DNA of 64,000 bases. Origin: Amycolatopsis methanolica 239. GTDB taxonomy: Bacteria; Actinomycetota; Actinomycetes; Mycobacteriales; Pseudonocardiaceae. Shown one piece after another: positions 33,003 to 39,196 of this stretch (positions within the stretch are counted from its first letter, which is position 1; the number at the start of each line of letters is the position of its first letter). Position numbers and translations under genes: made by a program. The stretch covers positions 2,852,001 through 2,916,000 of the forward strand of contig NZ_CP009110.1 of the NCBI RefSeq assembly GCF_000739085.1, read 5' to 3'. The notes beneath the pieces are model-generated. The model did no database searches, was not told the DNA's origin, and worked only from the letters and a program-made list of their open reading frames with translations.

Positions 33003-34268
33003 ATGGGGCGCTGGGCGGATCACGCGATCTGGTGGCACGTCTACCCGCTCGGTTTCACCGGCGCGCCTGCCAGGGCGCTCCCGGCCGGCAGCGAGCCGCA
33101 GCACCGGCTCCGGCGGCTGGAGAACTGGCTCGACTACGCCGTTGAACTGGGCTGTTCCGGTCTGATGCTGGGGCCGGTGTTCGCGTCCGAGACCCACGGC
33201 TACGACACGGTCGACCACTTCCGGATCGACCCGCGGCTGGGCGACGACGCCGATGTCGACCGCCTCGTCGCCGCCGCGCACAGGCGCGGACTGCGGATCG
33301 TGCTGGACGGTGTTTTCAACCACGTTTCGCGCGCTTTCGGGCATCCGGAGTGGTTCCGCCGCGACGGCGCCGACTACGCGGTGTTCGAGGGGCACGCCCA
33401 TCTGGTGGCGCTGGACCACGCCCAGCCGGCGGTCGCGGACTACGTGGGCCGGGTCCTGGACCACTGGCTCGGCCGCGGTGTGTCCGGGTGGCGGCTCGAC
33501 GCGGCGTACGCCGTGCGGCCGGAGTTCTGGGCGCGGGTGCTGCCCGGGGTGCGGCGGCGGCACCCGGACGCGTGGTTCGCCGGTGAAGTGCTGCACGGCG
33601 ACTACGCGTCCTACGTGGCACGCGGCGGGCTGGACACGGTGACGCAGTACGAGCTGTGGAAGGCGATCTGGAGCTCGCTGCACGACGGGAACTTCTTCGA
33701 GCTGTCCTGGGCGCTGAAGCGGCACGACGAGCTGATGGGGTCGTTCGTGCCGCAGACCTTCGTCGGCAACCACGATGTCACGCGGCTGGCGAGCCGCCTG
33801 ACCGACGAGCGGCACCTGGCGCACGCGCTGGCGGTGCTGTTCACGGTCGGCGGCGTGCCCAGCGTCTACTACGGCGACGAGCAGGCCTTCCGCGGCGTCA
33901 AGGAGGACCGGGAGGGCGGCGACGACGAGATCCGCCCGGAGTTCCCGGCCGACGCGGGGCAGCTCGCGCCCTGCGGCTGGCCGGTGTACCGCCTGCACCA
34001 GCGGCTGATCGGCCTGCGGCGGCGGAACGCGTGGCTGGTGCGGGCGCGGACGGAGGTCGAGCACCTGACGAACCGGGCGATGGCGTTCCGCTCCCGCTCC
34101 GGCGACGACGAGATCCTGACGCTGCTGAACACCAGCGACGACGCGTACCGGTTCCCGGTGGACATCGACGGGCTGCGGGTGCTGGACTCGTCGTCACCGG
34201 ACGGGAAGGCGCCGCTGCCCACGCTGCCGCCGCACGGGTGGGCGGTGCTGGGCCGGGCGTCTCAGTAG
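33003..34268 (+). CDS. GH13 alpha-amylase-family enzyme (short, cytoplasmic)
   Basis: A 421-residue GH13 protein, short for an amylase. All three catalytic acids are present: nucleophile Asp in GWRLDAAYAVRPEFW, Glu in WFAGEVLHGDYASY and Asp in FVGNHDVTRLASR. It starts RWADHAIWWHVYPLGFTGAP and has no signal peptide, so it acts inside the cell, perhaps as a maltodextrin glucosidase or glucanotransferase; the exact bond specificity cannot be read. AGGAGAACGC precedes the ATG. It is divergent from malQ and its stop overlaps the convergent SDR gene by 7 nt. It belongs functionally to the alpha-glucan locus. Confidence 0.9.
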   Translation: MGRWADHAIWWHVYPLGFTGAPARALPAGSEPQHRLRRLENWLDYAVELGCSGLMLGPVFASETHGYDTVDHFRIDPRLGDDADVDRLVAAAHRRGLRIVLDGVFNHVSRAFGHPEWFRRDGADYAVFEGHAHLVALDHAQPAVADYVGRVLDHWLGRGVSGWRLDAAYAVRPEFWARVLPGVRRRHPDAWFAGEVLHGDYASYVARGGLDTVTQYELWKAIWSSLHDGNFFELSWALKRHDELMGSFVPQTFVGNHDVTRLASRLTDERHLAHALAVLFTVGGVPSVYYGDEQAFRGVKEDREGGDDEIRPEFPADAGQLAPCGWPVYRLHQRLIGLRRRNAWLVRARTEVEHLTNRAMAFRSRSGDDEILTLLNTSDDAYRFPVDIDGLRVLDSSSPDGKAPLPTLPPHGWAVLGRASQ

Positions 34269-35050
34269 AAGATCGGGCCCGGCGTGCCGCCGCCGGCCGG
34301 GATCGCGTCGCCGGTGATCGCGGCGCTGCGCGGCGAGGCGAGGAACGTGACGACGTCGGCGACCTTGGCGGCGGTGAGCATCCGGCCGATCGTGCTGCCG
34401 CAGCCGAGCAGCGCCTCGGCCTCCGCTGCGGTGATGCCCCGGGCGCGCGCGACGCCCTCGACCATCGCCGGGGTGCGTTCGGTGACGGTCAGCCCGGGGT
34501 GCACGACCGTCACGTTGATCCCGTGCGGGCCGAGTTCGTCGGCGAGGTTCTTGGTCAGGGCGGCCACGCTCACGGTACGGATCGAGCCGAACGGGCTGCC
34601 GGTGCGGCGCGCGTTGAGGCCGGAGACGTTCACGATCCGTCCCCAGCCGCGCTCGGCCATGTGCGGCGCGACGGCGCGCGCGAACCGCAGGTAGCCGAGG
34701 ACCTTCGTCTCGATCTCGGTCCGCAGGTCGTCGTCCTCGAGAGCGGCGAGCGTGGTGGGTTTGGTGGGGTCGGCCGGTTGGGCCGCGGAGTTGACCAGGA
34801 TGTCCACCCCGCCGAACTCGTCCACGGTGCGCGCGACCGCGGCGCGCACGGCCTCGTCGTCGGTGACGTCCGCGGGGACGGAAAGCGTGTGCCCACCGAT
34901 CCGGGCGCGTGCTTCCGCGAGCGCCCGCGCGTCGCGGGCGACGATCGCCACGTCGGCGCCTTCGGCGGTCAGCGCCTGCGCGACCGCGAACCCGATGCCC
35001 CGGCTGCCGCCGGTGACGATGGCCTTCTTCCCGCCAAGCCGGAGATCCAT
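34262..35050 (-). CDS. Short-chain dehydrogenase/reductase-like protein with altered catalytic motif
   Basis: A 262-residue SDR. The cofactor loop is canonical (VTGGSRGIGFAVAQAL, TGxxxGxG, about residues 12-27) and VNSAAQP replaces the NAG motif. The active-site Ser block reads IVNVSGLNARRTGS, but where YxxxK is expected the sequence is FGSIRTVSVAALTKNLADEL: Phe replaces the catalytic Tyr and Arg the Lys. INVTVVHPGLTVTERTP closes the fold. NAD(P)H binding is likely; ordinary SDR catalysis is doubtful. The ATG at 35050 is the only good start. No neighbour suggests a substrate. Confidence 0.88.
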   Translation of the reverse strand: MDLRLGGKKAIVTGGSRGIGFAVAQALTAEGADVAIVARDARALAEARARIGGHTLSVPADVTDDEAVRAAVARTVDEFGGVDILVNSAAQPADPTKPTTLAALEDDDLRTEIETKVLGYLRFARAVAPHMAERGWGRIVNVSGLNARRTGSPFGSIRTVSVAALTKNLADELGPHGINVTVVHPGLTVTERTPAMVEGVARARGITAAEAEALLGCGSTIGRMLTAAKVADVVTFLASPRSAAITGDAIPAGGGTPGPIFY

Positions 35051-35244
35051 TCCGGGATTGAACCAGAGCCGCTGCCCGACCGAGCGTGGCGCGCGGCTGG
35101 GCGCGGCAGTCCGGTCGGGCGCGGCGTTGTCCGGTGGCCGCGCACACGGAGCCGCCAAGCGGAGCGCGGCCGCTTCCAGGGCACACGCCGGCTCGGCTGC
35201 GCTGCTGAGGGCGGCTCGCGGCGGGGGCTGTCCGGAAGGGGCGC

Positions 35245-35544
35245 TCAGGCGGTCTCCTCCGGGCGGCGCCGCTCGATCATGGTGTCCGGGGCCGACTCCG
35301 GCACCTCGGTGCGCAGGTCGGAGTCCCGCAGCACCTCGCGCGCCTGCGCCTCCGGGTCGGCGCTGCCGGCGTGTTCTTCTTCGGGCAGCAGGGTCGAGCG
35401 CGTCTCCGCGCGGTCGTCCACCGCGTTGCGCTCGTCGAACACCCGTGGCCGGTCGAGGTCGTGCTCGGCACGGACGCGGTTCTCCTCGGCGGGCGACATC
35501 TCGGTGGCGCCCAGATCCAGTGGTTCCTCGTTGCGCGGTGTCAC
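35245..35544 (-). CDS. Small acidic protein of unknown function
   Basis: A 99-residue, strongly charged and Glu/Asp-rich protein without hydrophobic segments, signal peptide or cysteine. Visible stretches include PLDLGATEMSPAEENRVRAE, RPRVFDERNAVDDRAET and SADPEAQAREVLRDSDL. It is probably disordered. Codon usage is GC3-biased in this frame and the GTG at 35544 is the only reasonable start, though the ribosome binding site is weak. Small proteins of this kind occur in related actinomycetes as far as I recall; no function is known to me. Confidence 0.65.
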   Translation of the reverse strand: MTPRNEEPLDLGATEMSPAEENRVRAEHDLDRPRVFDERNAVDDRAETRSTLLPEEEHAGSADPEAQAREVLRDSDLRTEVPESAPDTMIERRRPEETA

Positions 35545-35578
35545 GCGGGTCGGCTACCCGATCACCGGGGCCGCCACA

Positions 35579-35611
35579 CCCCGCGCGGCCCGGCGCGCGG
35601 GCCGCGCGGGG
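35579..35611. terminator. 14-bp GC hairpin, terminator candidate
   Basis: CCCCGCGCGGCCCG (35579-35592) pairs exactly with 35598-35611 around a 5-nt loop. It lies upstream of the small acidic gene and next to gene remnants, where a minus-strand message entering from the right would end. Confidence 0.6.
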
Positions 35612-35716
35612 TCGGGTCAGCGGATCCGCTGCTCGGTGGCGGCCTGCGCGGCCTCGGTGATCTGCGTGCTCGCCGAGGCGCCCGGCCCGCTGACCTGCGC
35701 GGCGGCCGTCGAGTAA

Positions 35717-35857
35717 GCCGTCGCGGACGGATACGGCCTGCGCGTGCGCGACGTGCACGTGGGCCTTCCGGGAAGCCTGCCGCGGACCATCGCGGGCAAA
35801 CCGGCGCGCCCCGCCTGCCGGAACGCGTATCTGGCGAGCGCGCCGGCCGTTTCCTAG
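35717..35857 (+). pseudogene. C-terminal remnant of an adenylate-forming (fatty acyl-AMP ligase-like) enzyme
   Basis: A 46-codon open stretch directly after an in-frame TAA reads as the extreme C-terminus of a class I adenylate-forming enzyme: DVHVGLPGSLPRTIAGKPAR followed by ACRNAYLAS and a TAG. LPRT-x2-GK is the A10 motif containing the catalytic lysine, and R-x3-CR-x2-YL is typical of the fatty acyl-AMP ligase branch. Nothing upstream matches the rest of such an enzyme, so the gene has lost nearly all of its length. Its stop codon shares the palindrome CTAG with the stop of the converging methyltransferase gene, as if two intact genes once met here. Confidence 0.6.
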
Positions 35858-36547
35858 GGCGCGGCCTCGAGGACGAAGAACAGGAACGCGGTCTTCGTAG
35901 ACAGCGATTCGAATCGCCGGGGAGAGTTCGCGGGCGGCCGAGTCGGGTTGTGGCTCGACGAGGGCGGCGAGGCGGAACCCGGCGTCGGTGAAGGCGCCGG
36001 TCATCGCGTGCAGCGGGCGCCGCCAGAACCGCATCGGAACGGTCTGGCCGCCGAACGTCCACTCGAAGGAATAACTGGTGGTCGCGAAGTAGTCGGGCCG
36101 GGGCTCCTGGATCGTGTAGGCGACGAACGGGTGGTCCACCGACGCGATCGGGCGGCCGCGGGGCCGGAGCACCCGCCGCAGCTCGGCCAGCGCCGGTTCC
36201 CAGTCCTCCAGGTAGTGCAGCACCAGGGAGGCGACCACGTCGTCGAACGCGCCGTCGGCGAACGGCAGGGGATCGTACAGGTCCGCCAGGCGGAGCGGCA
36301 CGTCGTCGCCGAGACGCCGCCTGGCCAGTGCGAGCATCCCGGCGCTGGCGTCGATGCCGGTGACCTCCGCGCCGCGGTCGCGCAGCGCGGCGGTGAGGGG
36401 CCCCGCGCCGCAGCCCGCGTCCAGGATCCGGCGGCCGGCCACGTCCCCGGCGAGGGCCAGCATCGCGGGCCGCTCGTAGTACGCGTTCAGCAGGCTGTTC
36501 TCGTTCTCGGCGACGTAGGCTTCGGCGACGCTGTCGTAGTCGTTCAC
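35854..36547 (-). pseudogene. Class I SAM-dependent methyltransferase, frameshifted near the C-terminus
   Basis: The first ~210 residues are a normal small-molecule methyltransferase: RRILDAGCGAGPLTAALRD (SAM motif I), VTGIDASAGMLALARRRL, FDDVVASLVLHYLEDW and LRRVLRPRGRPIAS. After ELSPAIR the frame runs on into nonsense, whereas one base later the expected family ending LSTKTAFLFFVLEAAP and a TAG appear. The interval is 694 nt, one base too many. The extra base lies at about 35905-35910, inside a perfect 14-bp palindrome GCGATTCGAATCGC (35904-35917). Either a real inactivating insertion or a sequencing error. The GTG start overlaps the stop of the PucR-like gene by 4 nt (GTGA). Confidence 0.75.
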
Positions 36548-37683
36548 CCGGCGGCGGGCGTCAGCAGTTCCGTCGCCCGCAGCGCGATTTCCAGCCGCAG
36601 CCGGTGTTCCGGGTCGTTCAGCCGCACGCCGAACAGTTCTTCGATCCGCCGCATCCGGTAGCGCACCGTCTGCGGGTGCACGCCCAGCCGCTCGGCCATC
36701 TCCGGCGCGCTTCCGCTGGACTGCAGCCAAGCCAGCAGCGTCTGCCCGAGCCGCGCGCGCTGCTTGTCCGCCAGCCCGTGCAGCGGCCCGAGGCACGCGT
36801 CCCGCAACTGTCCGATCAGGAACTCGTCCGCCAGCAGCCACAGCGTGGCCAGGTGGTCGTCGGCGTGCAGCACCGGCTCCCGCGGGAGGATGCGGCGCAC
36901 GCTCAGGTCCATCGTCCCGCGCGCCCAGCGCAGCGACACCGCCGCCTCCGCCAGTGGCACCCGCGGCCCGATCGCGACGCGCCAGCCGCGCAGCGCGGCC
37001 TCCAGGCCCTCCGGCGGTGCGGCCGCGAGCAGGCACGGCTGCGGGCTCTCCAGATCCAACAGCACCTCGGCGGGCAGCGCGGGCGGCGGCAGCCGGTGCT
37101 GGTCGCGCCGCGGCTCCAGCGCCATCGCGACCACCTTCTCCGGTACGTGCCACCCGGCGGCCGCCGCCAGCCCCTCGACCGCCTGCGGCGCTGGCGCGGG
37201 CTCGGACAGGACCAGGCCGAGCAGCTGCCTGCGCTGCCTGGCCCGGGTGCCGGCCGCGCGGGCCTGCGCGGCGCGGTAGCCCTGCACCGACAACGCGGAG
37301 ATCTCGTCCACATAGGCCAGCACCGCTTCGGCGCCGGTGTAGAGGAGATCGGAGGGCAGGCCCTTCGCCTGGCCGACCTTGCCGATGTAGCGCCACGCGG
37401 CCAGCCCGCTGACGCGGTAGGCGGTCTGGATCTGGTCCAGCGGACGCCCCTCGCTGTACTCGATGCGGCCGAGGTGCCGGAGCACGCCGATCCAGTTGTC
37501 CTGGGACACCGCGTGGTTGCCGAGGTTGTCCAGGCACTGCCCGACCGCCTCGCGCACCCCGCGCACGATGACCTCGCCGAACGGCCCCGCGAGCGGGCGG
37601 GCGTACTCCGGCACCGTCCGCTGGATCTCGGCCAGGATGACCCGCGTGAGCGCGTCCGCGTGCGGGCGGAACACCGCGGCCAC
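36544..37683 (-). CDS. PucR/CdaR-type helix-turn-helix regulator, start uncertain
   Basis: About 379 residues from the first usable GTG. The C-terminal HTH_30 domain is clear: MAERLGVHPQTVRYRMRRIE near residue 335, then LFGVRLNDPEHRLRLEIAL. The N-terminal RsbRD-like sensor region contains YARPLAGPFGEVIVRGVREA and LGRIEYSEGRPLDQIQTAYR. In-frame sequence upstream of the GTG still reads like protein (TLWASLPREVAAVFRP), a typical start for this family, but contains no ATG, GTG or TTG. The true N-terminus may use a non-standard codon or be broken by a frameshift. It is co-transcribed with the methyltransferase. Confidence 0.75.
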   Translation of the reverse strand: MAAVFRPHADALTRVILAEIQRTVPEYARPLAGPFGEVIVRGVREAVGQCLDNLGNHAVSQDNWIGVLRHLGRIEYSEGRPLDQIQTAYRVSGLAAWRYIGKVGQAKGLPSDLLYTGAEAVLAYVDEISALSVQGYRAAQARAAGTRARQRRQLLGLVLSEPAPAPQAVEGLAAAAGWHVPEKVVAMALEPRRDQHRLPPPALPAEVLLDLESPQPCLLAAAPPEGLEAALRGWRVAIGPRVPLAEAAVSLRWARGTMDLSVRRILPREPVLHADDHLATLWLLADEFLIGQLRDACLGPLHGLADKQRARLGQTLLAWLQSSGSAPEMAERLGVHPQTVRYRMRRIEELFGVRLNDPEHRLRLEIALRATELLTPAAG

Positions 37684-37819
37684 CTCGCGCGGCAGCGACG
37701 CCCACAGCGTGCTCGCGCGCCCCTGCGCCGGAGCCTCACCGGGCGGGCGGCGCGGTGCTCCCGGTCCGCAGCGACGAGGGAGAGCGCTTTCCCGCGGCCA
37801 GCCCCGAACCGGAACCCGC

Positions 37820-37987
37820 CTGAACGCAGAACTCGCACACCTGAGCGCGGAACTCGCGCGCCTGAACGTGGGACTCGCGTGGCTGAGCGTGGGATTCGCG
37901 CGCGGCGCGAGTTCTGCGTTCGCGGGTGCGAGTTCGACGCTGGCGGGCGAGAGTTCTGCGCTCGTGAGCTTGAGTTCTGCGCTCGCC
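37820..37987. repeat. Eight-unit 21-nt array: four direct then four inverted copies
   Basis: Eight blocks of exactly 21 nt: 37820, 37841, 37862 and 37883 begin CTGAACGC, CTGAGCGC, CTGAACGT and CTGAGCGT and carry G(A/G)(A/T)CTCGC-like cores; from 37904, 37925, 37946 and 37967 the complementary orientation follows (GCGAGTTCTGCG-type cores). The two halves could pair into a hairpin with ~84-nt arms. The array fills the spacer between the capA-like stop and the PucR-like gene. The same unit occurs as two plus two copies at 13800-13883. Open frames exist through it, but there is no start signal. Confidence 0.85.
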
Positions 37988-38007
37988 GGTCAGCCGCGTC
38001 AGCCTTG

Positions 38008-39120
38008 TCAGCCGCGGGTCAGGCCTTGCGCGGCGGCGCCGCGGCTGAGGACCACTTCGCCGGTCCGCGCGAGGGCTTCCGCGGCGCGCGCCCGGTCCAG
38101 GGCGGGGTCGTCGACGGTGCGCAACCGGATCGGCGGGCCGAGGTCGATCACCGTGGGGACGTACTCGGCCCGGTCCACCGTCCAGCCGTCGCCGGCGCGG
38201 GTGAAGTGGAACCGGCCGATCAGGCCCTCCTCGGTGGTGCCGCGCGGCTCCGAGTGCCTGGCGATCGAATTGCCCAGCCCGTAGGCGACCCACTTGCCGC
38301 CGATCTTCTCCATCGGCTGCACGACGTGCGCGTGGTGCCCGATGATCAGGTCCACCGCCGGGTCGGCCAGCACCCGTTGCGCGATCTGCCGCTGCGAGGC
38401 GGTCGGCTCGTGCTGGTACTCCGTGCCCCAGTGCAGGCTCGCGATCACCACCTGCGCCCCGGCCGCCCGCGTGGCCCGCGCTTCCGCCAGCACCGCGTCC
38501 GCGTCGAGGGTGTTCGACACCCACTGCTTGCCTCCGGGCAGCTTCTTGCCGTTGAACCCGAACGTGTAGGACACGTGCCCGACCTTCACGCCGCGCACGT
38601 CCAGCACCAGCGGCGTGCGGGCCTCCTGCTCGGTCCGGGCGGAGCCGGTGTGCCGGATGCCGGCCTCGTCCAGCTCGTCGAGCGTCCGATCCACGCCGTC
38701 GGTGCCGGTGTCGATCGTGTGGTTGGACGCCGTCGAGCAGTCGTCGTACCCGGTGTCGGCCAGCGCGTCGGCGATCTCCGGCGGCGCGCTGAACTCCGGG
38801 TAGCCCTGGAACGGGCCCGCCGCGGGGGCGAGCGGCGTCTCCAGGTGGCACACCGCCAGGTCCGCGGAGCTGATGTCGTCCCGGATCCCGGCCAGCAGCG
38901 GCCGGTAGTCGCGGGTCCCGCCGCCGTCCGCGACCGCCTGGTCGGTCAGCGCGGGGTGGATCAGCACGTCCCCGGTCGCCGCCACGGTGAACCCCGGGCC
39001 TGCGGACGGCGCCGCCGTGGGCGGAGCGTCCGGCTGCGGCGGGGCGTCTTCGTCCGGCGCGAAGCAGGCGGCGAGCAGCGCGCCCGCCGTCAAGCCCGCG
39101 AGAACCAGACGGATGCGCAT
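38008..39120 (-). CDS. CapA-family metallophosphatase-like lipoprotein
   Basis: A 370-residue exported lipoprotein with a signal ending in lipobox LAAC (Cys at about residue 19) and a Pro-rich linker. The PGA_cap/CapA domain follows: VAATGDVLIHPALTDQ, DLAVCHLETPLAP, TASNHTIDTGTDGVDRTLD, ASLHWGTEYQHEPTASQR and IIGHHAHVVQPMEKI, which together give the metal-binding Asp/His/Asn set of calcineurin-like enzymes. CapA proteins take part in poly-gamma-glutamate production in bacilli; in actinomycetes the role of these stand-alone homologues is unclear. The ATG at 39120 has AGGA upstream. It ends next to the eight-unit repeat. Confidence 0.9.
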   Translation of the reverse strand: MRIRLVLAGLTAGALLAACFAPDEDAPPQPDAPPTAAPSAGPGFTVAATGDVLIHPALTDQAVADGGGTRDYRPLLAGIRDDISSADLAVCHLETPLAPAAGPFQGYPEFSAPPEIADALADTGYDDCSTASNHTIDTGTDGVDRTLDELDEAGIRHTGSARTEQEARTPLVLDVRGVKVGHVSYTFGFNGKKLPGGKQWVSNTLDADAVLAEARATRAAGAQVVIASLHWGTEYQHEPTASQRQIAQRVLADPAVDLIIGHHAHVVQPMEKIGGKWVAYGLGNSIARHSEPRGTTEEGLIGRFHFTRAGDGWTVDRAEYVPTVIDLGPPIRLRTVDDPALDRARAAEALARTGEVVLSRGAAAQGLTRG

Positions 39121-39196
39121 GGTTCCCGATCCTGCCAGAGGCCCACTCCCGGTGCGGCTCGGCGCCGGGAGTGGCCCCAAGGTCACCCGGTCAGGC

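Noticed and set aside
31056-34268. A 1070-codon + strand frame
   Set aside because: Its first ~650 codons are antisense to malQ with shadow-like composition. Only the part from the ATG at 33003 is a real enzyme.
35617-35799. Minus-strand 60-codon ORF ending TEAAQAATEQRIR just before a hairpin
   Set aside because: The tail looks protein-like, but it is antisense to the ligase remnant, lacks recognisable family features and has no ribosome binding site. It could be another gene remnant, which I could not decide.
34262-37705. A single 1147-codon open frame on the minus strand
   Set aside because: It merges the SDR, non-coding DNA, the methyltransferase and an out-of-frame pass through the PucR-like gene. 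The individual genes have their own starts and stops.
37820-37987. CRISPR array
   Set aside because: Units are contiguous, have no spacers, are 21 nt long and switch orientation halfway; no cas genes are present.
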